Below are positions 1 through 5,503 of a DNA stretch of 8,824 nucleotides, piece by piece. Numbering within the stretch: position 1 is the first letter of the stretch; each line of letters starts with the position of its first letter. Below the pieces are notes generated by a model. It had not been told where the DNA came from. It searched no databases and worked only from the letters and a program-made list of their open reading frames with translations. The translations under genes were made by a program, and so were the position numbers. Origin of the DNA: Candidatus Heimdallarchaeota archaeon. GTDB taxonomy: Archaea > Asgardarchaeota > Heimdallarchaeia > Heimdallarchaeales > Kariarchaeaceae. The stretch is taken from the NCBI GenBank assembly GCA_029882335.1, contig JAOUKW010000159.1, positions 1-8,824 on the forward strand. The letters are read 5' to 3'.

Positions 1-1
1 C

Positions 2-574
2 CTGAAGAAAATTTCGAAGGTGGCCTTTGAGGCAGAGAAAATTACACATGGTCGACCTTCTGGAATTGACAATTCAATTGCTACTTTTGGAGGTTACATC
101 CGATTTGAAAATGGTTTCATTGAGCAAAAACAAATGACATCTAATTTACCTATTTTAATTGTGGATACGAAAATTCCAAGAAACACAAAGAAACTAGTTG
201 AAGGGGTTGCAAAATTAAAGGATCTGTATCCAGAAATCATTAATCCTATATTGAGTACTATGGGGAATGTAGCTGATCTTATCCATCAGAATTTGGAGAT
301 ATTTGATTTATCTACACTAGGTGATTTGTTTAAAATAAATCAGGGATTACTCGATGCTATCGGTGTTGGGCATCCGAAATTATCAAATTTGATGAATATT
401 GCAACCGAATTCGGTGCAGTTGGAACCAAGTTAACTGGAGCAGGTGGAGGAGGTTGTTTCTTAGTATTAGGAAAGGATCAAATTCAAATTAATGAAATTG
501 CTTCAGAATTAAAAAATTTCAATGTTGATGTATTTGTTACAAAAATTTCATCTAGAGGTGTAATAATTGAATAA
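2..574 (+). CDS. mvk: Mevalonate kinase, C-terminal part (5' end cut by the window)
   Basis: This GHMP-family kinase phosphorylates (R)-mevalonate with ATP to give 5-phosphomevalonate, an early cytosolic step in making isoprenoids for archaeal membrane lipids. The frame is open from base 2 to a TAA at 572-574, so about 190 residues are visible of a family usually near 310; the N-terminal ATP-binding part lies outside the window. The visible part begins just before the HG-x-PSGIDN motif (bases 47-73), whose Asp (codon at 68-70) matches the catalytic Asp of mevalonate kinases. Near the C-terminus a KLTGAGGGGC stretch (about 430-459) is the glycine-rich GHMP motif 3. A GTG at 20 should not be read as the start, because the frame is open before it and the family needs the missing N-terminus. 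The downstream kinase gene overlaps its last 8 bases, so the two are cotranscribed and probably translationally coupled. Confidence 0.93.
   Translation: MKKISKVAFEAEKITHGRPSGIDNSIATFGGYIRFENGFIEQKQMTSNLPILIVDTKIPRNTKKLVEGVAKLKDLYPEIINPILSTMGNVADLIHQNLEIFDLSTLGDLFKINQGLLDAIGVGHPKLSNLMNIATEFGAVGTKLTGAGGGGCFLVLGKDQIQINEIASELKNFNVDVFVTKISSRGVIIE
555..560 (+). promoter_or_regulatory. Shine-Dalgarno site that decides the TTG start of ipk
   Basis: GAGGTG lies inside the end of the mevalonate kinase gene, six bases before the TTG at 567. It is complementary to the usual archaeal 16S rRNA 3' end (CACCTC within ATCACCTCC). An in-frame TAA lies directly before the TTG (564-566), and the essential nucleotide-binding lysine is codon 9. 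TTG is therefore the only plausible start. Confidence 0.75.
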
Positions 575-1361
575 TAAATGGATCATTGTTAAGTTAGGTG
601 GTGCTGCCATAACTAATAAAAATAAAGATTTTTCTTTTAACGGAATTGTTGTTGACCGAGTAATGGAGGAAATAAAAAATTCAAATAGTAAAGTGATTCT
701 TGTTCATGGTGCTGGTTCATACGCGCATAATATTGCGAAACATTATCGATTAACAGATAAAACAGTAACTCCGAACGCTTTGTCTATTTCTTTAATTAGA
801 ACTAGTTTAGAAACACTACACAAACAAATACTCGATTCAGCAAATGATTTTGAGCTTCCAGTTTTTTCTCTTCCCATTTCTTCCATTTTGAGTTATCATC
901 AAAACGATTATTCATTTTACATCAACAGCCTAAAAGCCGTCATGAATAAAAACATGATACCAGTATTGTATGGTGATGTCATTACTCATGATAAAATTGA
1001 TTTTCAGGTAATTTCGGGTGATTTTATTATACAGCTTCTCTGTGATGTACTTGGTCCATCATCAATTTCCAATATTATATTTGGTACTAATGTAGATGGA
1101 GTGTTCAATAAAGATCCAATTCATCTCGATGCAAAGTTAATTGATACCATAAACATAAATGAATTTGATACAATTTTAGATCAAGTAGGTGGTTCTACTA
1201 GTACTGATGTTACTGGTGGTATGCGTGGCAAATTAACTGAAATAAATAAAATTGTTAAGAAAGGAATAAGTGTATCCATTGTAAATATTTTGAAACCAAA
1301 TAGATTGTATCGATACTTAATTGGTGATGATGTGATTCAAACATTGATATATTCAAGTTGA
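567..1361 (+). CDS. ipk: Isopentenyl phosphate kinase
   Basis: This amino-acid-kinase family enzyme converts isopentenyl phosphate plus ATP to isopentenyl diphosphate, the last step of the archaeal mevalonate routes. The 264-residue length is normal for the family. Visible motifs are K9-L-G-G near the N-terminus (nucleotide binding), HGAGSYAH at 47-54 with His54 matching the catalytic His60 of the Methanothermobacter enzyme, YGDV at 135-138, SGD at 150-152, FGTNVDGVFNKDP at 172-184, and DVTGGMRGKL at 214-223. The glycine loop reads HGAGSYAH where HGGGSFGH is usual, so two glycines are alanines; the key His is kept. Translation starts at TTG within the mevalonate kinase gene (8-base overlap). 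The pairing with mevalonate kinase separates it from acetylglutamate and uridylate kinases of the same fold. No isopentenyl-diphosphate isomerase follows, unlike in many archaeal clusters. Confidence 0.93.
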   Translation: MNNKWIIVKLGGAAITNKNKDFSFNGIVVDRVMEEIKNSNSKVILVHGAGSYAHNIAKHYRLTDKTVTPNALSISLIRTSLETLHKQILDSANDFELPVFSLPISSILSYHQNDYSFYINSLKAVMNKNMIPVLYGDVITHDKIDFQVISGDFIIQLLCDVLGPSSISNIIFGTNVDGVFNKDPIHLDAKLIDTININEFDTILDQVGGSTSTDVTGGMRGKLTEINKIVKKGISVSIVNILKPNRLYRYLIGDDVIQTLIYSS

Positions 1362-1391
1362 AATTCTCACCAAACGTAGAATTAAGGAAAT

Positions 1392-1419
1392 AAATTTGTT
1401 TCACTTCATAGCTTTTTTA
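1392..1419 (+). terminator. T-tract terminator candidate after ipk
   Basis: A T-rich stretch ending in six T residues (1413-1418) begins about 30 bases after the ipk stop and precedes the TATA box of the next operon. Archaeal RNA polymerase often stops at such U-tracts without a hairpin, and none is evident directly before it. The position between two transcription units supports the reading. Confidence 0.4.
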
Positions 1420-1428
1420 TCTCACCTG

Positions 1429-1437
1429 TATAAAATA
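1429..1437 (+). promoter_or_regulatory. TATA box of the rpl7ae-rps28e-rpl24e operon
   Basis: TATAAAATA matches an archaeal TATA box and lies about 50 bases before the rpl7ae ATG. With the usual spacing of about 25 bases, transcription would begin near 1457-1460. That gives a short leader of about 25 bases carrying the Shine-Dalgarno site GGAGGA at 1473-1478. Confidence 0.55.
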
Positions 1438-1472
1438 GAATAAGTCGAATGACAATTTACGAATTGTAGATT

Positions 1473-1478
1473 GGAGGA
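1473..1478 (+). promoter_or_regulatory. Strong Shine-Dalgarno site of rpl7ae
   Basis: GGAGGA ends six bases before the ATG at 1485, normal spacing. This is the only operon-first gene in the window with a clear site. The sequence lies in the loop of a possible small hairpin (ATTGT at 1463-1467 pairing with ACAAT at 1478-1482). Confidence 0.7.
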
Positions 1479-1484
1479 CAATAC

Positions 1485-1832
1485 ATGAGTGAACCATCAC
1501 AAGATTTAATCAACGATGCATTATCCTTATTGGAAAGGATTAAAGACACTGGAAAGATCAGAAAAGGTACAAACGAAGTAACCAAATGTATTGAAAGAGG
1601 AAAAGCCTTATTAGTATATATTGGTGTAGATGTTAGTCCACCTGAAATAATCAGACACCTTCCCCTCTTATCCAAAGAAAAACATGTGGCATATCTGAAT
1701 GTTCCTTCAGCAGAAGATTTAGGTCGATCCGCGGGTATTGATGTATCTGCTGCTTCTGTGGCTATTGAGCATGCAGGTGGTGTAGATGCAGAGCTTAAAA
1801 GCATAGTTGAACGAGTAAAACAATTCAACTAG
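1485..1832 (+). CDS. rpl7ae: Large-subunit ribosomal protein L7Ae (eL8)
   Basis: L7Ae binds kink-turn RNA. In archaea it is a 50S ribosomal protein and also the core protein of box C/D and H/ACA guide RNPs and of RNase P. The 115 residues are close to the family length of about 120. The signature GTNEVTK is at 28-34, followed by the ERG turn, a DVSPPEIIRHLPLL segment (49-62), and a C-terminal segment with VPSAEDLG and IDVSAASVAI, the loop-9 region that contacts the kinked RNA. The ATG has a good Shine-Dalgarno site and TATA-derived leader. It is the first gene of a tight ribosomal operon, with 10 bases to the next gene. The related L30e and the eukaryotic SNU13-type paralogues are alternatives within the superfamily, but the neighbours and motif favour L7Ae. 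Confidence 0.95.
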   Translation: MSEPSQDLINDALSLLERIKDTGKIRKGTNEVTKCIERGKALLVYIGVDVSPPEIIRHLPLLSKEKHVAYLNVPSAEDLGRSAGIDVSAASVAIEHAGGVDAELKSIVERVKQFN

Positions 1833-1842
1833 GTGATATTAA

Positions 1843-2076
1843 ATGATTGACGACGATATCGAAGAGACAGAAACCGATGCTATACCTGCTGAAGTAATTC
1901 AAATCGTAGGTCGAGCTTCAACCATAGGTGAGGTGATTCAAATTCGAGCTAAGGTAATTTCAGGTCCAGATGCTAATCGGATTTTAACTCGAAATATAAA
2001 GGGTCCAATTCAGCTAGGTGATATACTAATGCTCAAGGATACAGAAAGAGAGGCAAGAAATCTAAAGCGTAGATGA
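1843..2076 (+). CDS. rps28e: Small-subunit ribosomal protein S28e
   Basis: S28e is a small OB-fold protein of the 30S platform near the mRNA exit path, found only in archaea and eukaryotes. The 77 residues cover the full family: PAEVIQIVGR near the N-terminus, then GEVIQIRAKV, the TRNIKGP core motif, GDILML, and the conserved C-terminal TEREARNLKRR. A short acidic extension (DDDIEETETD, residues 3-12) precedes the conserved part, making it slightly longer than typical archaeal homologues of about 70 residues. The ATG is supported by AGGTGAT at 1831-1837, which overlaps the rpl7ae stop codon, so the two genes are probably translated in a coupled way. Confidence 0.95.
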   Translation: MIDDDIEETETDAIPAEVIQIVGRASTIGEVIQIRAKVISGPDANRILTRNIKGPIQLGDILMLKDTEREARNLKRR

Positions 2077-2086
2077 GGTATAAATT

Positions 2087-2272
2087 ATGATAAGAAGTTA
2101 TAAATGTAGTTTTTGTGGTCATGAAATTCCAAGAGGGAAGGGAATGACCTTTGTAAAGTTAGACGGAACAATTCTTCGGTTTTGTAGGAAGAAATGTAGA
2201 GTCTCTATGGTAGATCATAAAAGAAATCCACGTAAACTTAAATGGACTGAAAAATACGAAAGAAAGTACTAA
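2087..2272 (+). CDS. rpl24e: Large-subunit ribosomal protein L24e, zinc-ribbon type
   Basis: L24e (eL24) is a zinc-binding protein of the large subunit in archaea and eukaryotes. At 61 residues it is the usual short archaeal form. Four cysteines in the pattern CSFCG (C7, C10) and FCRKKC (C33, C37) form the zinc site. The C-terminal RNPRKLKWT motif is the family hallmark. The gene begins 10 bases after the rps28e stop; GAGGT at 2075-2079 serves as its Shine-Dalgarno site. It is the last gene of the operon and faces infB tail to tail across 75 bases. In many archaea ndk and infB would follow on the same strand. Confidence 0.95.
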   Translation: MIRSYKCSFCGHEIPRGKGMTFVKLDGTILRFCRKKCRVSMVDHKRNPRKLKWTEKYERKY

Positions 2273-2286
2273 CCTAAATTAAAGTA

Positions 2287-2301
2287 TTGAATTCTATTCA
2301 A
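2287..2301. repeat. Small inverted repeat between convergent operons
   Basis: TTGAAT and ATTCAA flank a three-base spacer, giving a 6-bp stem hairpin in the 75-base gap between rpl24e and infB. It could help terminate transcription from either side, but no good T-tract follows it on either strand. In AT-rich DNA a stem this short may be chance. Confidence 0.3.
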
Positions 2302-2347
2302 ATCAAATTATGATACTATTTGTTTATACATTAACTTATTTAAGATA

Positions 2348-4159
2348 TTAACCTGTAAAAGGCCAAAATTTAAGACCTGATTGTTTTTTGAGCATCTCTA
2401 ACTCTTTAAGTATTTCCTGTTCCTCTGGAGTTAGTTCTTTCATAAATTTGGTCATGAGAAGTAATGCATGATTTGCTCTTAAATCTACATAACAAACTTG
2501 ACCTTCTTTGAACTGTCTTCCATATGTTGGTCCTCGAATTGCTACAGAGATTTCTTCATCTTTAATTGCTTCTCGAATAAAATCATTATCTTTCTTGATT
2601 TGGTGAATAGTACCTAACCTTTGATTTTCTGAATCGATCAGGATATCTTTGACATTTAATCTTCCCCCAATTATTTTTACTCCGACTACCATTGGTTTAT
2701 TTCTTTTAAATACATATTGTGGTAGATGTATTATTTTTGTTGGTCTGGGAATATCTGCCAATGTATTTGCTTCAGATTTTCTTTTTAAATCATTCATCCA
2801 ATCTAGATATTCATCAATCATTCGATAAATTATGGGATCTGAAAATATCTCAATACCTTCTGTGAATGCTAATTCCTGTGCGTCTTCACTAACTTTAACA
2901 TTAAATGCTAGAATTGCGCCATATTCAGGTACATTTCTTGCAGTTATCGAAACATCAATAATATCTCTTCTTGAAACATCCCCCACATCTGCCGACCTAA
3001 TTGGTATTCCTTTCTCTTTTAATAACGTCGTTAGCGCTTCCAAGCTACCTAAGGTATCTGTTCTAATTAATACTCCTTCATCACTAGTTGAGATTTGAAT
3101 TTCAGAAAGTTCTTTTTCAACCTCTTTGGTTAAACGGTCAATTACTTCCTTTCCTCCTCTAGCAACGTAAAATGCACCACCGGGAATGGCTTCTTCGAGA
3201 TTTGGTGCTGAAATTTTTATTCCTGCTGATGCCCATATTTTTTTAGGTGTCTCAAATTTTTCTCGAGGATCTCGAATTTCATCAAGAGGCTTTGGCTGAA
3301 CCATAGAACGAATTTTTGTAGTAATCGCTTTTTTTCTTCCTGCAATAATAATAGTATCTTTTGATTCTATATTACCTTGATATAAAATAATATTAACAGT
3401 CGTTCCCATTCCTGTTTCTTCTTTTACTTCTAGTATTACACCTTTACCCGGTCCATCAGCATAGGTTAATTTATTCATCATGTATTGTTGTGTAAGTCCT
3501 GCTATTACGAGAAATAAATCTGTGATACCCTCTCCAGAAGTTGCGGATGTTGGAATTATCGCAATTTTCTTTGCGAAATTTTTGATTTTATCATATCTAT
3601 CCGCTTCAAAATTTAAATGTGATAATTCACCCATAATTGCATAAATCTCATTATCGAATCTTTCTTGAATCTTTTTATTCTGAAGTGAATAACTTTTGAC
3701 AAAAGGAGTATCTTTTTTAGCTTCCCAGCCACCAATTCTATCAACTTTATTTGCAGCAATGACAAATGGCACTTTATTTCTACGTAGTGTTTGGATAGAT
3801 TCAAACGTTTGTGCTTGAAATCCTTTTGTTAGGTCAACTACTACAATGGCGACATCTGCTATTGAGGCACCTCGTGTTCTGAGTGTCATAAACGCTTCAT
3901 GTCCCGGTGTATCTATAATTAATATTCCTGGTGTTTTGAATTCAAAGTTTCCTGTCTGTAAATCCTTTGATAGCTCTATGATCGTTTCTTTTGGAAATAA
4001 TGATGCACCAATGTGTTGTGTAATACCTCCAGCTTCCCTGGCTTGAACAACTGTTTTTCTGACTTTATCAAGTAAACTGGTTTTTCCACTATCTACATGT
4101 CCCATAATTACGCAAATTGGTGCACGAATTTTATTTTCATCTTCCACTTTATTCACCAC
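2348..4159 (-). CDS. infB: Translation initiation factor aIF5B (IF2 family)
   Basis: This GTPase promotes joining of ribosomal subunits after start-codon selection. The protein is up to 603 residues, full length for the archaeal form, and ends in the typical hydrophobic KFWPF-type tail. The GTPase motifs are all present: G1 GHVDSGKT (20-27), G2 Thr47 in AGGITQHIG, G3 DTPGH (83-87, including catalytic His87), G4 NKVD (137-140) and G5 SATSGEG (205-211). Domains II, III and IV follow. G1 has Ser24 where archaeal and bacterial members usually have His; eukaryotic eIF5B has Thr. No intein interrupts the G-domain. The start given is the GTG at 4159. A GTG four codons later (4147) is better supported, since GGTGGTGA at 4160-4153 then sits five bases upstream as a Shine-Dalgarno site, giving 599 residues. 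It lies 16 bases after ndk in the same operon. Confidence 0.96.
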   Translation of the reverse strand: MVNKVEDENKIRAPICVIMGHVDSGKTSLLDKVRKTVVQAREAGGITQHIGASLFPKETIIELSKDLQTGNFEFKTPGILIIDTPGHEAFMTLRTRGASIADVAIVVVDLTKGFQAQTFESIQTLRRNKVPFVIAANKVDRIGGWEAKKDTPFVKSYSLQNKKIQERFDNEIYAIMGELSHLNFEADRYDKIKNFAKKIAIIPTSATSGEGITDLFLVIAGLTQQYMMNKLTYADGPGKGVILEVKEETGMGTTVNIILYQGNIESKDTIIIAGRKKAITTKIRSMVQPKPLDEIRDPREKFETPKKIWASAGIKISAPNLEEAIPGGAFYVARGGKEVIDRLTKEVEKELSEIQISTSDEGVLIRTDTLGSLEALTTLLKEKGIPIRSADVGDVSRRDIIDVSITARNVPEYGAILAFNVKVSEDAQELAFTEGIEIFSDPIIYRMIDEYLDWMNDLKRKSEANTLADIPRPTKIIHLPQYVFKRNKPMVVGVKIIGGRLNVKDILIDSENQRLGTIHQIKKDNDFIREAIKDEEISVAIRGPTYGRQFKEGQVCYVDLRANHALLLMTKFMKELTPEEQEILKELEMLKKQSGLKFWPFTG

Positions 4160-4175
4160 CAGTTAAATCAACTTG

Positions 4176-4631
4176 TTACTCATACAACCATGAATTTTCA
4201 ACAGGTGACCATGATACATATTCTTGTTCGTTGAAATAAATCGATAATTCTGTTAATGCATTATCTACTGAATCAGATGCATGAATGAGGTTTCTACCGA
4301 TATCTAGTGCAAAATCCCCTCGGATTGTACCTGGTGTAGCGTCTTTTGGATTAGTTGCACCTACAAGTTTTCTAGTTACTTCTACTGCATTTAAACCTTC
4401 AACAGCAATGGCAACTACTGGTCCTGATGTAATGAATTTCACTAAGCCTGGATAAAATGGTCTCTCCTTATGAACTTCATAATGTTTTTCTGCTTGTTGC
4501 TGACTTACCTGTAAAAATTTCATTGCTAATAGTTTCAATCCACTTCTCTGAATTCTGGTTAAGATTAATCCAATTAATCCACGTTGAACTGCGTCTGGTT
4601 TGATCATAATGAATTCTTTTTCTAATTTCAT
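4176..4631 (-). CDS. ndk: Nucleoside diphosphate kinase
   Basis: Ndk balances NTP and dNTP pools by passing the gamma phosphate from one NTP to another NDP through a phosphohistidine. At 151 residues it has normal length. Every expected active-site residue can be placed, one number lower than in human NM23-H2: K11, Y51, F59, R87, T93, R104, N114 and the phosphorylated H117 in NLIHASDS (114-121). The C-terminus ends in WLYE, as in the archaeal/eukaryotic-type enzymes. ATG is the start; no Shine-Dalgarno site precedes it, and a TATA-like sequence centred about 29 bases upstream suggests a leaderless transcript. It leads a two-gene operon with infB. Confidence 0.97.
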   Translation of the reverse strand: MKLEKEFIMIKPDAVQRGLIGLILTRIQRSGLKLLAMKFLQVSQQQAEKHYEVHKERPFYPGLVKFITSGPVVAIAVEGLNAVEVTRKLVGATNPKDATPGTIRGDFALDIGRNLIHASDSVDNALTELSIYFNEQEYVSWSPVENSWLYE

Positions 4632-4654
4632 TAATTTTATTTAGATTCTTTTGG

Positions 4655-4664
4655 TTATAATTAT
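4655..4664 (-). promoter_or_regulatory. TATA-like element of ndk-infB
   Basis: On the minus strand this reads ATAATTATAA, centred about 29 bases before the ndk ATG. With standard spacing, transcription would begin within a few bases of the start codon. This fits the absence of a Shine-Dalgarno site. A second TATA candidate, the palindrome at 4711-4720, could serve this strand with a longer leader. Confidence 0.4.
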
Positions 4665-4710
4665 CACTTTAGTAACAAGAATTAATTACCTTAACCTATC
4701 ATATAAAAGA

Positions 4711-4720
4711 TTTATATAAA
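4711..4720. promoter_or_regulatory. Symmetric TATA element in the ndk/psmB divergent region
   Basis: TTTATATAAA is a perfect palindrome and the best match to an archaeal TATA box in this gap. Being symmetric, it could direct transcription either way. On the plus strand it would place the start near 4740 and give psmB a leader of about 60 bases that contains the two palindromes at 4751-4790. The alternative plus-strand element TTAATATA (4763-4770) would give a leader of about 10 bases. Confidence 0.4.
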
Positions 4721-4750
4721 TTTGTGTTAAATTGTATACTAAACTACGAC

Positions 4751-4765
4751 AATGACTTAGTCATT
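4751..4765. repeat. Perfect 15-bp palindrome upstream of psmB
   Basis: AATGACTTAGTCATT has two 7-base arms around a single central T. It lies 37 bases before the proteasome beta ATG and next to a TATA candidate (4763-4770). It could be an operator for a dimeric regulator, or, if transcription starts near 4740, part of the 5' leader. Confidence 0.5.
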
Positions 4766-4772
4766 AATATAG

Positions 4773-4790
4773 TGCAAGATATATATTGCA
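4773..4790. repeat. Imperfect 18-bp palindrome just before psmB
   Basis: TGCAAGATATATATTGCA pairs at 8 of 9 positions (the G/A pair at 4778/4785 mismatches). It ends 12 bases before the ATG. Its AT core also resembles a TATA box, but it lies too close to the start codon for a normal TATA-to-start spacing. A protein bound here could block transcription or initiation; that is inference. Confidence 0.45.
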
Positions 4791-4802
4791 TAACGGATTC
4801 TT

Positions 4803-5489
4803 ATGAATAATACAAATCATAATTTACCATTCAATGTTCCTGATTATGCACGGGAATTGAAACATGGTACTACAACTGCAGCTATTTCCTTTGATGGGGG
4901 AGTCGCTGTTGCCACTGATAGACGTGCTTCAATGGGATATATGGTTGCTTCTCCTAGAGTGAAAAAAATGTATGCTCTAGATAACAAATCCATGTTAACC
5001 ATTGCTGGTTTACCTTCTGATGCACTCTATTTATTGAAAATAATGAAAGCGGAAATGTCATTATGGGAATTAAATCGAGGTAGACCAATGACTGTAAAAG
5101 TGAGTGCAAATTTACTTTCAACTATCATGTATCAACAATTTAGGTCATATATGCCATATTTTGTTCAAATAATGTTAGTTGGTGTTGATGCAACTGGACC
5201 CCATATATTTAATTTTGATGCTTCTGGTAGTGTATCTGAAGATCCATTTTCATCAACAGGATCAGGATCTCCATTTGCCTATGGAGCATTGGAAGCTTTA
5301 TACAAAGATAATATGTCTCAGGAAGAAGCAATGACTGCACTTGCAAAAGCACTTCGCTCAGCAGTTGTTAAAGATATAGCTTCTGGAGATGGTATTGATA
5401 TTGCAACAATCACACCAAAAGATGGTGTAGTCTTCTACGATGATGAAGAATTAAAGAGGTTACTAGGGAAATCCTATCCCTTCCCATAG
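4803..5489 (+). CDS. psmB: 20S proteasome beta subunit (catalytic)
   Basis: Beta subunits form the inner rings of the 20S proteasome and cleave proteins with an N-terminal threonine exposed by self-cleavage. The 228-residue precursor has a 22-residue propeptide ending in KHG, followed by Thr23 (mature Thr1) in GTTTAAISFDGG. In mature numbering the catalytic set is complete: Thr1, Asp17 in ATDRRAS, Lys33 in RVKKM, Ser132 in TGSGSPFAYG (Ser129 in Thermoplasma) and Asp169 in KDIASGDGID (Asp166). The subunit is therefore predicted active. ATG is the first possible start after an in-frame TAA at 4791-4793; no Shine-Dalgarno site is seen. The alpha subunit gene follows after 14 bases, so both core-particle subunits come from one transcript, which would help balanced assembly. 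Confidence 0.97.
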   Translation: MNNTNHNLPFNVPDYARELKHGTTTAAISFDGGVAVATDRRASMGYMVASPRVKKMYALDNKSMLTIAGLPSDALYLLKIMKAEMSLWELNRGRPMTVKVSANLLSTIMYQQFRSYMPYFVQIMLVGVDATGPHIFNFDASGSVSEDPFSSTGSGSPFAYGALEALYKDNMSQEEAMTALAKALRSAVVKDIASGDGIDIATITPKDGVVFYDDEELKRLLGKSYPFP

Positions 5490-5494
5490 GAGGA
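5489..5494 (+). promoter_or_regulatory. Shine-Dalgarno site of psmA
   Basis: GGAGGA overlaps the last base of the psmB stop codon (TAG, 5487-5489) and ends nine bases before the psmA ATG. It is one of the two strongest sites in the window, in line with translation of psmA as the second gene of an operon. Confidence 0.7.
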
Positions 5495-5503
5495 ATAAAA
5501 ATT

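Noticed and set aside
1457..1484. A canonical kink-turn (L7Ae target) in the rpl7ae leader.
   Set aside because: I could not place the tandem G-A pairs (UGA...GA pattern) next to a stable stem; only simple short hairpins are visible, reported separately at low interest.
1457..1828. A 123-codon open frame on the minus strand across rpl7ae.
   Set aside because: It mirrors the L7Ae gene in a strand-complementary frame, has no family resemblance and covers the operon's leader. The plus-strand protein is certain.
2832..4046. Open frames inside infB: plus-strand frames at 2832-3098 and 3846-4046 and an offset minus-strand frame at 3613-3804.
   Set aside because: All lie within the conserved aIF5B coding sequence, lack initiation signals and show no recognisable domain.
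3700..4110. Possible intein in the aIF5B G-domain, a known intein site in some archaea.
   Set aside because: The GTPase motifs G1 to G5 are continuous at normal spacing, and the protein has ordinary length.
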